Shown piece after piece: positions 19,201 to 29,529 of a DNA stretch of 64,000 nucleotides. The position numbers and the translations under genes are program-made. Below the pieces are notes generated by a model. It did no database searches. It was not told the DNA's origin and was given only the letters and a program-made list of their open reading frames with translations. How positions within the stretch are numbered: position 1 is the first letter of the stretch; every line of letters begins with the position of its first letter. Source of the DNA: Cololabis saira (lineage: Eukaryota > Chordata > Actinopteri > Beloniformes > Belonidae); assembly GCF_033807715.1 (NCBI RefSeq), contig NC_084601.1, forward strand, positions 775,001 through 839,000, read 5' to 3'.

Positions 19201-20817
19201 TTAGGTATTACCGCATTACATAAGGGCTTTGCAATTTGAATAAGCATTTGAATGATCATCTGCTGCCTCTGTCTTCTGTTGACTATATTGGCAACAGTGG
19301 TTGCAGCAATTGAAATAATTTGTTCAAAACTAAAGATGTTTCCGTCCATCTTCTTTGAAATTGAGAAGTCTTGCAGGACAAGAAAGACAGAGTTCCAGAG
19401 ATGGGAGGTAGTATAGAACTTAGGGTGTTAAGACAATGTACCCCACAGTGGTACATTGTAGCAATTTCAGAATTGTTGCTTTTTTTTCGCAAAAAAGTGT
19501 CATGGAAGGCCACCAACTGTCAAAGACGCATTACGCACTGACAATCAGGCACTCCTTGTGACCAGAAACAAAAAGCACTATTCCTCTATGATGTTCCTTT
19601 TTCATAATGACAATAAAACAAACCAACAAAAAATGGTATCACACATATTCTGCTCAGTGCTAAGTAACATGTATCTTTTAAAAATAAAAGCATGGGGATA
19701 GATATGTTTTTTTATGTCCTTTGGGAGTTCAAAGATAAATAATGTAACAGCTTTCCAAGTGATACAGGAATTAAGGTATTAATCTAGCTATTATGCCTTG
19801 TCTTGTAGATACCGTTCCATTAGTGTACGCTTAGGTTCACACTTTAGCTTATTCAGAGTGCAAATAAAGAAGAATTTTATTTTAGTGACGTTATTTGCTA
19901 ACCCTCTTTTCACTTCCATAAATACCAACGGAGTTTAAAGTGTGTCCACTAAAACATTACCTGCAAAATGTTACTCCGAAAACAGAAAAAGAAGAAAAAG
20001 TCACACTGTAGTGAATGTTACGGATATAATTCACCTTATTGATCAAGTGTGTTTCTACACACCGTTCATTATTAAATGCAGTATGTTGTCCTTCATGCAA
20101 CTAGGACGGTTCAGGGATGAGGCCCCTTTAAATGTGGTCATGACGTTGAGCTTCATGCGGTTCTAGCTGCTGGACAGCTCCATTTTGTGTTTCAGTGTTC
20201 TGAAGTTTTCTAATAAACAACACACGTTTTTTGAATGGGAAATTGTCTCCGCGTTTTTCTGCAATTCCCACAACACTTACTTTCTCCCTACATTTAGATA
20301 TTAACATCCAGCTGATATTTGCTGTTGTATCCATCCTTGTGATGTGAGTTTTAAATTCAACCAATAATATGAGAGAAAGTGAATCCTATCAAATATCAAC
20401 CAGCAGCAGGTCGGCTGAAAAGGAAAATACAAAGATTAGTGGTTTAAAAAAAAGTTTTTTCTGGGTCACAGTTAAACTCTTAGAGCTGCTTACACTTCTT
20501 GTATAGACGTTTGCGAGCCTCTGGTTGAGGGCTCTCTCCAGGCTGTTCCTGCAGCTGTATACTGTGTATCTGTGAGTTCATTTCTACCTCTTACCCCTGC
20601 TGTTGATCCCTATAGGGTATTTAAATCTCCTTTCAAAGCAGCATTTCATCGCAGAAGATAATGTGATTTCACCTCCAGGAAAAGAACAAAGGGAAAGAAA
20701 ACAGAGCATTTTGGGGATGATTGTAGCCAAGTCTAAATGAGGGTGTGCCTTTTATTCTTTATCTATTTATTTTTATCTTTGCCACCCAGGACACTGAAAT
20801 GGATTTAACGCCTTATC
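19201..20817. other. No gene recognised
   Basis: AT-rich unique-looking DNA. A small inverted repeat, ACAATGTACC/GGTACATTGT, lies at ~19433-19460. No coding frame with a recognisable domain. Confidence 0.5.
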
Positions 20818-21075
20818 AAAGTGAGCCTTCCATATGAAAGTCATTGAACAGAGTATCCATTGTAGCACACCACGGAGGAAGCCAGTGCTCTCCAAGAAAA
20901 ACATTTATATATCCCTGAAGTTTTCAATGTCTGGGGAAATATTTTGTGGACTGATGAAACAAAACTTAAATTGTTATGGAAGAATACTCAGCAGCATTCC
21001 ATACCTACCTGTATGTATGGAACATACATAGGTATGGTGAGGTATGGTGGAGGGAGCGTAATGATTTGGGATTCC
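20818..21075 (+). pseudogene. Tc1-like transposase fragment
   Basis: A decayed internal slice of a Tc1/mariner-type DDE transposase in shifting frames. It shows RRKPVLSKKNIYISLKFS (about 20870-20930), WTDETKLKLLW (20949-20981, the block around the second catalytic Asp) and YGGGSVMIWD (about 21043-21072, the conserved GGGS.M.WG block). The start, the third catalytic residue and both inverted repeats are missing, and several stops lie between blocks. It is a fossil with no possible activity. Confidence 0.75.
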
Positions 21076-21125
21076 TTTTTTTTTTATCTATGTTTTTGTT
21101 GTGGTGAACAAAAAGTCTGATGCAG

Positions 21126-21243
21126 GAAGAACATGACATGAGCTCAGAGGGAAGAGCAGAGGGTCTGGTTCTTCTTGAGCTCAAGGGAGAAGACCTCGTA
21201 CTGACCCTGGAGTTCCCAGGACCAGGACGTTTCACACTACACG
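21126..21243 (+). other. Possible host exon (weak candidate)
   Basis: A 118-nt open frame framed by CAG at 21123-21125 and GTACGC at 21244-21249. It reads EEHDMSSEGRAEGLVLLELK then GEDLVLTLEFPGPGRFTLH. The residue pattern is unusually protein-like for this AT-rich area (alternating hydrophobic LVLLEL...LVLTLEF) and GC content is locally higher. The acceptor lacks a strong polypyrimidine tract. I do not recognise the protein. It lies just after a Tc1 fossil and may equally be chance. Confidence 0.2.
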
Positions 21244-22235
21244 GTACGCACTTTTAGGACTTTCTAGAAAGGTTATCTCATATTTGGAGACATTTTGGGT
21301 CATTTCTGAAAATAACTATATTATTTAATGATAATGATGTGCTTAGTATGTGAAAAAATGGAATAAGTTTTATTTTATGAAAATTTAGATATTTGTGGAA
21401 ATGATTTTGGAAGCTAGTACATTCTTTAGGTGGTTTTGTGATGGTTGGAAGGCAGTTTCTACTAAGGCATTAACGTCAGGACTGAATTTTATTTTATTTT
21501 TTTTAAACATTTTATGCTTGCCAACAGTCAAATTCCTCCTTGGGGACAAAACACACAAACAAAAAGAAAATATGTTGTGGCTGACTGCCAGCACTCACAG
21601 ACTTGTCTGACAACAGCTGGGATCGGGAGGTTTATCAGACCCGGGCGGTCAGAGGTCAGAGATCAGAGGCTGAGGAAGAGGGGGATAAGTTGGTAAACAA
21701 AAGAAGAATGAACACAAAATGGCTTTCCAGAAATAAGATGTGCTGCTGTCAGCTCGGTTTTACATATTAAAATATATTATTTCTTGAATTAACGGGTTGA
21801 TGCTGATGTGCAAGAAAAAACAAGCTTGGTGAGCTTGGTGTGAGTCACTGCAGGGAAAAGATCTTTAAAATCTAATTGCAGACATGATTAAAAACTGAAT
21901 ATAGAACATTTGGTACCATTTACAGCCAATTTGACATGTTTGTATAAGCTTACATCCTTTTTATTTAATTTAGATAATTTTATGATAACTAATCATTGAG
22001 TTTACGTCTATGGTTTGTGGAATATGATCTTAGAACGTCTGCAACTAAAATCTGAACTTGCATGTCAACATTTCCACTTATAAAAAAACAAATCACATAC
22101 ACAACACTATTTCAACCTTTTAAATGTAACCGGATTAAATATGTGTTTTTTGTTTAAATGCTGATCGAATATTGCTTCTTTTTGACTTGACTGTGCCATG
22201 CAACACAATTTTAAGCAGCATTGGATTCAGAGCTA
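21244..22235. other. No gene recognised
   Basis: AT-rich sequence, including AT-rich runs at 21300-21400 and 21960-22060; nothing identifiable. Confidence 0.5.
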
Positions 22236-22548
22236 CGGCGTAGGGTACGCGGCGACGCACACCCTACGCCGTAGCCTACGGCGTAGGGTGTGCGTTGATT
22301 TAACGCGGAACCATAAGGCGGACGGGAAGGAAGGGGGGCGCGTGAATATACCGAGAAGGAGCCGCAGCTCCCGGGAGAGTTGCGCCGCAGAGGCGGGCCG
22401 GAAGGCCGGAGGAACCGCCGTCGCGTCGAGTACCGATGAGGACTGAAGCCTGAATTATGGTTCCGCGTTAAATCGACGCAGAGCCTCGCCGTAGGGTACG
22501 GGCCCTGCGTTGGTGTAACGCGGAACCATAAATCAGCCTTGAGCGGCA
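22236..22548. repeat. Palindromic MITE family, composite copy
   Basis: Two partial hairpins of the same family: GCGTAGGGTACGCGGCGACG with its inverse at 22243-22310, and AAGCCTGAATTATGGTTCCG ... GCGGAACCATAAATCAGCCTT at 22446-22548. The GC-rich 22310-22440 in between separates them. Other copies are at 51391-51487 and 60616-60766. The ends (AAGCCTGAATTATGG / CCATAAATCAGCCTT) are imperfect inverted repeats. No coding capacity. Confidence 0.75.
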
Positions 22549-22849
22549 GCCGACGCGTGTCCATGCGCACCATTCTTTGATTCCACCCCTTCTAAGGTGG
22601 TTTTGGCATTTAAAAGTTCAAAAGTCTCATCCTTTATCAGCTGGGGTTGCTTAATGTTGTCACTGCATACTACAGGCTGGGGGTGGACCTGTCAGCGGGG
22701 CCAATGGGGTACAGCAGCAGTGATGAGCAAAGGGAGAAATTAAAATGGGGTAATGGAAACAAACGCTAAAGGGGTCAGAATAATATCACCATTATTTAGA
22801 GTTGTAAGCAAATTCTTGGATTCTTCATTTCTTTGCAATCCTTTTGAAA

Positions 22850-23160
22850 ATAATTTTGTACTTTGAATTTTGTACTTTGTACTTTGTACTTTTTACTTTT
22901 GTACTTAAGTACATTTTACACCATGTACTTTTGGTACTTTGGTACTATATTATATTTAAGTTGAGGTACTTTTATACTTTTACTTAAGTAATGTTCTTAA
23001 TGGGTACTTTTTACTTTTACTTAAGTAATGTTCTTAATGGGTACTTTTTACTTTTACTTAAGTAATTTTCTTAATGGGTACTTTTTACTTTTACTTAAGT
23101 AATTTTCAAGCAGAAAATTTGTACTTTTACTTAAGTACAATATTTTTGTACTTTTTCCAC
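22850..23160. repeat. Tandem repeat with ACTTAAGT core, end fragment of a hAT-type MITE
   Basis: Four tandem units of about 40 bp containing TACTTTTTACTTTTACTTAAGTAA and TTCTTAATGGG (22980-23110), preceded by shorter TTTGTACTTTG repeats. The block ends GTACTTTTTCCACCA, typical of the inner terminal repeat of a fish hAT-like element. The terminus itself is lost where the (TA)n tract begins. Confidence 0.6.
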
Positions 23161-23184
23161 CATATATATATATATATATATACA

Positions 23185-23244
<60 letters not shown>
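23161..23244. repeat. (TA)n microsatellite, left of Gypsy element
   Basis: TA dinucleotides with one ACAG interruption near 23182. The Gypsy LTR starts directly at its edge. Confidence 0.97.
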
Positions 23245-23247
<3 letters not shown>

Positions 23248-23455
23248 GGCAGGATGAGGCTCGACTCCAGAGGTTGGTAAAACACGTCTTTATTCCGTGA
23301 CAGCGGAATCCAACTGACCAACAGAACTGTCAGTTGACAACAAACCGTTGAACAGAAACCAACACACGTTGCTAAGCAACCAAATAGACGCTTGTGACCA
23401 CGCCCCCTTCCATACAGTCCTGATGGGTGCGAGGTCCGTTATTGTGTCCGCCACA
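23245..23455 (-). repeat. 3' LTR of Gypsy element
   Basis: 211 bp; begins TGTGGCAGGATGAGG and ends TGTCCGCCACA on the plus strand. Confidence 0.95.
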
Positions 23456-23500
23456 CAGCCCCCCCCAGAACACCCAGAAGGCTGTCCTTGGAAGGGCCCA

Positions 23501-25168
23501 TCAGTCCCTCACTGGTGGCTTAATCAGCCGACCATAACGGCTGCGCCGTCCTTCCTGTACCACCACAGGAGCATCACTGGGAGCAGGATGCTGTGGAGAA
23601 AAAACAACGGTCTTAGGTGGTAAATTAGAACGTCCATCCTTTGCAGCATCGACAGGAGGTCTCAGTGGAGAGTGTCCACGACGGGGGACCTGGGCCGGGA
23701 CCACAGCTTCATCCGCTACAGTGTGTGCGGGTTTAAGCCTGTCTAGTGCAACGTGTTCTTTGCGGCCACCTAGGTCTAGCAAAAAAAACTTAGGGCCTCT
23801 CTCGAGGACTCTAAAGGGGCCGTCGTATGGAGGCCGTAGAGGAGAACGATGAGCATCATGCCGCACGAAAACAAACTGAGCCGACTTGAGCTCCGATGGA
23901 ATGAATGTTCGCGGAAAACAGTGGTGAATGGGCCCCGGGGTCAAAAAACGATTTGATGCGAAGGGACCGCTTGCTGGGTGAATTTGCGGAGCCGAGCTTT
24001 CAGGCAAAAATTCTCCTGGCACACGGAGTGGCTGACTGAACACGAGCTCTGCGGGCGACGCATTTAAATCTTGCTTTCGGGGCCGTGCGCAAACCGAGCA
24101 TGACCCACGATAAACGGTCCACCCAGTTACCATCCGAGAGCGCAGCACGCAGTGCTGCTTTGAGGGACCTGTGAAAACGTTCACAAAGGCCATTAGCTTG
24201 TGGGTGGTATGCAGTAGTACGGTGTACCTGCACTCCCAAAGCTTCTGCCAACGACGACCAAAGTTCTGAAATAAACTGGGGGCCTCTGTCAGACGTGATG
24301 TCAGACGGGACACCAAAACGTGAGACCCAGGCACCCAAGAAAGCACGCGCCACATCTTTTGACCCTGTAGAGGACAGGGGCACTGCCTCGGGCCACCTGG
24401 TGGTACGGTCCACCATGGTGAGGAGGTGCGTGTAACCCTGCGATGGAGGAAGAGGGCCCACCAGGTTGATGTGGACATGGTCAAACCGCCTGGAATGGGG
24501 AACGGTTCCAGGGGCGCCTTTGTGTGCTGGTGAACTTTAGCCCGCTGGCATGCTACACATGCAGCTGCCCACTCTTTAACCTCCCTTCGGAGGCCGGGCC
24601 AGACAAACTTGGCCCCAACCAATTTCACTGACGCCCGGATGCCAGGGTGTGAAAGGGAGTGTACGGAATCGAAAACCCGCCGGCGCCAGGAAACTGGGAC
24701 CACCGGACGGGGCCGACCAGTGGAGATGTCGCAGAGAAGAGCTGGACCTCCGACCTCCACCGCCAAGTTCTCTAGTCTGAGACCGGTACCGGCAGACTTA
24801 AGAGTCGCGATGTCCTGGTCATCGGCCTGGTCAGCAGCCATAGCAGAAAAATCAACTCCCAGGTTTACAGGGCACACCAGCGCGCGTGACAGGCAATCGG
24901 CCACAAGGTTTGTTTTACCCGCGACATGCCGAATGTCCGTGGTAAACTCTGAGATGGACGCTAGATGGCGCTGCTGGCGAGCGGACCACGGCTCTGTCAC
25001 CTTAGACATCGCAAATATCAACGGCTTATGGTCTAAATATGCCGTGAATGAACGGCCTTCTAAAAAAAAAACGAAAATGACGGGTGGCGAGGTACAGCGC
25101 CAACAACTCACGGTCAAAAACACTATACTTTCGCTCACTGTCACGTAGTTTGCGGCTGAAAAATGCAA
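23501..25168 (-). pseudogene. Gypsy pol: end of RNase H and integrase, frameshifted
   Basis: The minus frame opens inside RNase H ([16 protein letters not shown], then IRHVAGKTNLVADCLSRA) and continues into the integrase zinc domain: HSLSHPGIRASVKLVGAKF then CVACQRAKVH (HHCC). The catalytic core is in another frame at 24000-24461: MVDRTTRWPEAVP (first Asp), TSDRGPQFISELW (second Asp) and YHPQANGLCERFHRSLK (Glu). So one shift lies near 24465-24480 and a second, restoring the frame, near 24065. The C-terminal module YDGPFRVLERGPKFFLLDL then HVALDRLKPA resembles the GPY/F domain that aids target choice, and the frame ends at 23501. All catalytic residues are still readable, but the split frame rules out a working integrase. 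Confidence 0.92.
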
Positions 25169-26296
25169 GAGGTTGCCAAACTCCTGCCACCCGCTGCTCT
25201 ACGACTCCCCCTACTGCTATGTCCGAAGCGTCGGTTGTCAAAGAAATGGGGGCCGAAGGTGATGGGTGAGCTAAAAGTACTGCATTGGCCAGGGCAGACT
25301 TAGCACTCTCAAAGTCACTGATACGGTCAGGTGTCCAGTCCACTGGGTCACAGCCTTTCTTTTTTTGCAAGGCTCCATAAAGCGGCTGCAGGAGGTGGGC
25401 GGCGCGAGGGAGGAAACGGTTATAAAAATTAATCATACCCAAAAACTCCTGCAGCGCCTTAACCGAGGCCGGGCGGGGAAACTCTGCCACCGCTTGAACC
25501 TTGGACGGCAGTGGAACTGCACCCTGAGCTGAAATCCGGTGCCCTAAAAAATCAATAACCGGCAGGCCGAACTGGCACTTAGCCGGGTTGACAATAAGGC
25601 CGTGTTCATCTAACCTCTGGAAGACTAGTTTGAGGTGTGCCAAATGCTCTTCTGTTGAGGAACTGGCCACCAAAATGTCATCGAGGTAAATGAACACGAA
25701 CGTGAGGTCTCGCAACACAGAGTCCATCAGCCTCTGGAAGGTCTGCGCTGCCCCCTTCAGGCCAAAGGGCATGCGCAGAAATTCAAAAAGCCCAAACGGG
25801 GTAATTACAGCGGTCTTAGGCACATCCTCTGCTCTCATGGGAACCTGGTGGTAACCGCATACTAAATCCACCTTTGAAAAGATGGTTGTCCCTGCTAAAT
25901 GCGCGGAAAAATCCTGGATGTGTGGGACTGGATAGCGGTCGTGCACTGTGACGTTGTTAAGGCGGCGAAAATCCCCACACGGGCGCCACGAACCGTCTGC
26001 CTTGGGCACCATGTGAAGCGGTGAGGCCCAGGGGCTCTTGGAGCGTCTAACTATGCCTAAACGCTTCATAGAGGCAAACTCCTCTTTAGCAATGGCTAAT
26101 TTCTGTGTGTCTAACCGACGAGCACGCGCAAACACCGGGGGCCCCGTGGTGGTGACGTAATGCTCGATGCCGTGCCTGGTTGTCGCGGTGGAAAAAAAAG
26201 GTTTGATCAGCCGCGGGAATTCTGCCAGCAGACGTTGGAACACGTTACCTGCTGCTAAAAAACTAGCGTGTGCTAGCGGTCCAGATCCCCCAGTCT
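25026..26296 (-). pseudogene. Gypsy pol: reverse transcriptase and RNase H
   Basis: An open minus-strand frame of 405 codons from 26243, extending in frame upstream to ~26296. RT blocks: [24 protein letters not shown] fingers (here [20 protein letters not shown]), [28 protein letters not shown] (first Asp), [20 protein letters not shown], and [11 protein letters not shown] (catalytic YLDD). Then [13 protein letters not shown] and the RNase H start [15 protein letters not shown] and [20 protein letters not shown]. The frame is lost around 25060-25072 at a run of ten A's (plus strand), after which RNase H resumes in the frame of the integrase ORF. The protease frame upstream ends at a TGA near 26296, so gag-protease and RT are in different frames; whether that is a natural frameshift site or damage cannot be told from one copy. 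Confidence 0.94.
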
Positions 26297-27337
26297 CACG
26301 GGAAAGTCATAAAAGTCACTGCATCAATCAATCTGCGGTTTGCAACGTCCACCAGCAAACCGTTAGCACACAGAAAATCAGCACCGATGATAGGAACAGC
26401 AACACTGGCGATGACAAAGTCACTCTCAAACCGGCGTCCATGGAAACAAACAGTCACTGACCGGGTCCCGAAAGTGGTGATGGAGGAGCCGTTGGCGGCG
26501 CTCAACGGCGGTCCGTTACCTCCGGTCGACCGGTCCGTGGCGGTTGGCGGTAGGAGGCTCAGCTGGGAGCCTGAATCTACCAGGAAACGTTTCCCTGATG
26601 CAGAGTCTGCAATAAACAGCAGCTCCTGACCGCCGATCGCTGCTACTGAGCGCCGGTTTCCCGGTGGCTCGAACTGACACGGAGGGACGCAGCGTCTCGC
26701 CTTGGCGCCGAACCGTTGGTGGAAGAAACAGAGATCTGTCCCGCGTCGTCTCTGGGTCTTCACTGCAGCCACCACCGCTGGGTCCTCCGACGTCGATCGC
26801 TGGGCGGTTGTTGCGACGTGGTGAACGGCCAGACTCCGGGTAGCGATCAGGACTCGGTCGGCTTCCTCAGCCAAGCCGCGGTAGTCGGCCGTTGCGAGGC
26901 AGCTGGAGTTCGCCAGCGCGGCGCGGACGGGCGGCGGCAGTTGGCGCAGGAAAAGATGCAGAAAAAGAAATCCACCATCGTCCTGGCCCAGCAGCAGAAG
27001 CATCTGGTCCATCAGCTCCACCGCCGACCCGTCACCCAAGCCCGGCAGGGAGAGGAGTCTGTCCGCTCTCTCCGAGGCGGAAAGGCTGAACCTCCGGAGC
27101 AGCAGCTGTTTCAGCGCGGCGAACGCGCCGAGTGGACTGTTGGCCCAAAGCGACTACGACCAGATGATACCGGGAATCATCATCAGTGATTCCCCGTAGC
27201 CGGAAAAGCGCCTCGATGTGCTCGAACCACGAGCCTGGGTCCTCCTGCCAAAATTCAGGCAGCCTCAAAGCAGCGGAACCTGCGGGCTGCGGAGGCTGAT
27301 GAGATGAAGACGAGATGTCTTCTGTTTCCTCAAACAT
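26296..27337 (-). pseudogene. Gypsy gag-protease, frameshifted
   Basis: The first ATG suited to gag is at 27337 (MFEETEDISSSSHQPP). The N-terminal capsid-like segment PEFWQEDPGSWFEHIEALFR is clear. A frameshift near 27130-27150 moves the rest into the frame at 26296-27039, which reads MLLLLGQDDGGFLFLHLFLR then QLPPPVRAALA. Then comes the Cys/His block CFFHQRFGAKARRCVPPC of Gypsy nucleocapsids, then an aspartic protease with FLVDSGSQLSLLP (DSG active site) and PIIGADFLCANGLLVD (flap/hydrophobic partner). Gag packages the RNA and protease cuts the polyprotein. The frame stops just before RT. Confidence 0.9.
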
Positions 27338-27358
27338 GTTCAAACAAGGGGTCACCAA

Positions 27359-27566
27359 TGTGGCAGGATGAGGCTCGACTCCAGAGGTTGGTAAAACATG
27401 TCTTTATTCCGTGACAGCGGAATCCAACTGACCAACAGAACTGTCAGTTGACAACAAACGGTTGAACAGAAACCAACACACGTTGCTAAGCAACCAAATA
27501 GACGCTTCTGACCACGCCCCCTTCCATACAGTCCTGATGGGTGCGAGGTCCGTTATTGTGTCCGCC

Positions 27567-27569
<3 letters not shown>
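27359..27569 (-). repeat. 5' LTR of Gypsy element
   Basis: 211 bp. It differs from the other LTR at three positions by eye (CACGTC/CATGTC, ACCGTT/ACGGTT, CTTGTG/CTTCTG). The minus-strand primer-site candidate TGGTGACCCC begins next to it. Confidence 0.95.
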
Positions 27570-27628
<59 letters not shown>

Positions 27629-27640
27629 TATATATATATA
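27570..27640. repeat. (TA)n microsatellite, right of Gypsy element
   Basis: TA tract with one AAAT interruption; continuation of the tract at 23161-23244 once the Gypsy insertion is removed. Confidence 0.97.
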
Positions 27641-27677
27641 GACTCGTACCCTCAGGCGGCGCCTGAGGGTACGAGTC
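27641..27677. repeat. Perfect hairpin, 17-bp arms
   Basis: GACTCGTACCCTCAGGC (27641-27657), loop GGC, GCCTGAGGGTACGAGTC (27661-27677). The right arm is also the outer end of the long inverted repeat at 27658-29260. Confidence 0.95.
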
Positions 27678-28354
27678 CTTCCAGGCGCTACATCCGGCCA
27701 GGGAAGCCCTGCCCTGTTGGTGCAAGAAGGGCCTGAGGTCTGGGAAATGTACTCGCAAATATCCAGTGTCACAGTGTTTTCTGAGGAAAGATCTATTCCC
27801 AGCTTCTCTTTGCCACCTCTCATGGAAGTCTCACTCGTCTCTCTCATGGAAGGTGAAGCTCCTAAACCCGAATTGCGCAAACCCGAAGCGCGCGCATGAT
27901 GAGATGAGGTCTCTCCTCCTCCTCCATTTGCAAAAATTGATTAAACCAAAACAAACTAAGCAAACGTAATTCATTTGGTCGATAGAGTCCAGTTACTACA
28001 CTACAGAATAGCCTACAGTTCAGTTGAATGGATGAAATTTGCGCTTCAAACCAGTCACTTACAGTCTCCAATCAGTGCAGTTGGTGCTTAGCAGCTAATG
28101 GAAGAAGCCCATATGCGGCACATGCATGTTGTTGACAAGGCTGCTTATGGCTGTTGAAGAAGCCTAACGTTACACTCTCCGAAAAAGTGTCGGGTCTGAC
28201 ACATCCACAGCATTAACCGGCTACTGCCGTTTTTCTACATTAGCCGCCCTGCCGGTTATTTTGCACATTAGCCGGCTATTTTGCAAAATAGCCGTTTTTC
28301 TACATTAACTGTATGCAATTTTGATATGAAATATATATGATATATATTAATAAA

Positions 28355-28411
<57 letters not shown>

Positions 28412-29260
28412 CATACCCTTTTTTATGTATATATATATATATATATATATACATATATATACATACATACCCTTTTTTTTTTGGGGGGGGGGACTCAGGT
28501 GACAGAACTATTCAAGACTTTAGATTTAAAATGTAATTCACTTAGTTACTTTTAACATTGTGAAATACTGTTCAGTTGTCTGACATTGTAGACTAAAATG
28601 CTATAAGTTAGTCACACTCTTTTAATTTCAGAAATTCTGTGCACTAAATCAATGCATATCTCTTGCTTTACACACACGTTAACACATGTTCTGCTTATTC
28701 TGCTTTTTCATGGATTAAATGGCTTCTTTTGAGATTCCTCGATTTTGCAAAAGGCACTTAAATGCATCGTATTCAGAGAGCCGCGAGACTTAATTCTGAG
28801 TTTGACCTGAAAAAGAGAAATCCTCTTTGGTTGATACCAAAAAAGAGGGCAAACATGAAGGCAAAGTAAGAAAAACTGAACGCTTCAATTTCTCACTTGC
28901 TTTACCCTTGGCTGATTCCACCGTGAAGTACAATCCCCTGCCCCCAGTGCTGCTCTCACCTCAGCAGATGCTTGCACATTTTGTTACACATTTATCACAA
29001 CTACTTTCACGCTTTTCACGTTCAAGTTTTATTTTATTTTTCTTAAATATTTTTATCCCCTCATTTTTCCCCATTTTATCTCCCAGTGCTCCTATCTAAG
29101 TCAGTCCTGGGCATTGCTCCCTCTGCCAACCCCGGGAGGGCCCTGCTGAGCTTTAGTCTCCTTCTTTGGCTTGAGGAGTGATCAGGCCCTTCTTGCACCA
29201 ACAGGGCAGGGCTTCCCTGGCCGGATGTAGCGCCTGGAAGGACTCGTACCCTCAGGCGCC
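27658..29260. mobile_element. 1.6-kb unit with 78-bp perfect terminal inverted repeats
   Basis: 27658-27736 and 29183-29260 are reverse complements, beginning GGCGCCTGAGGGTACGAGTC and ending CAAGAAGGGCCTGA. The interior holds no recognisable transposase, only AT-rich DNA and two (TA)n tracts. It could be a non-autonomous DNA transposon or an inverted duplication. No clear target duplication was found, and the left outer side is part of the hairpin above. Confidence 0.7.
28350..28492. repeat. Paired (TA)n tracts with duplicated ACATACATACCCTTTTTT
   Basis: Two TA tracts (about 28357-28405 and 28427-28462), each followed by ACATACCCTTTTTT, then a G10 run. Confidence 0.9.
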
Positions 29261-29261
29261 G

Positions 29262-29517
29262 CGGCTGGCCAGAGGGGGCAGTGTAGAGCCCAGGACTGCT
29301 GCATGTTTTTGTGAGGGTAGTTCACATTAGCTACCCAAGGGAACACGGGGAGAACATGCAAACCACACCTTTCCCCAACCCCACCCAGGGTGTGCAGTCC
29401 TGATGACATGGGGAATTGAACACGCCCTCAACACCCACAGTGTCACCGGGGAGAATTGAATCCTAGCTGAACTTCTGGCTGTGAGGCGGCCTCACTACCA
29501 GCTGCACCACCGTACCC
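29262..29517 (-). repeat. tRNA-like/SINE-type dispersed repeat
   Basis: In reverse complement it starts ACGGTGGTGCAGCTGGTAGTGAGG (A-box-like) and GCCTCACAGCCAGAAG, then a degenerate B box (AGGATTCAATTCTCC), and later GTTTGCATGTTCTCCCCGTG. It is the same family as 46714-46890 but older. Confidence 0.65.
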
Positions 29518-29529
29518 CCCCTTTTACAA

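Larger units (their letters stand above)
23245..27569 (-). mobile_element. Gypsy-type LTR retrotransposon, recent but frameshifted
   Basis: Two 211-bp LTRs (23245-23455 and 27359-27569), TG...CA, with three differences by eye. On the minus strand the order is PBS candidate (TGGTGACCCCTTG next to the 5' LTR), gag, protease, RT, RNase H, integrase, then polypurine tract (CTGGGGGGGCTG) and 3' LTR. The gene order and integrase with GPY/F-like tail place it in Ty3/Gypsy (Metaviridae). It is inserted inside a (TA)n tract, so the target duplication (ATAT-like) cannot be resolved. Several frameshifts make it inactive despite similar LTRs. No env-like frame is present. Confidence 0.96.

Noticed and set aside
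23074..23321. Ile/Tyr-rich frames on both strands, also at 27404-27758 and 28268-28555
   Set aside because: They are translations of (TA)n tracts, open in all frames by composition.
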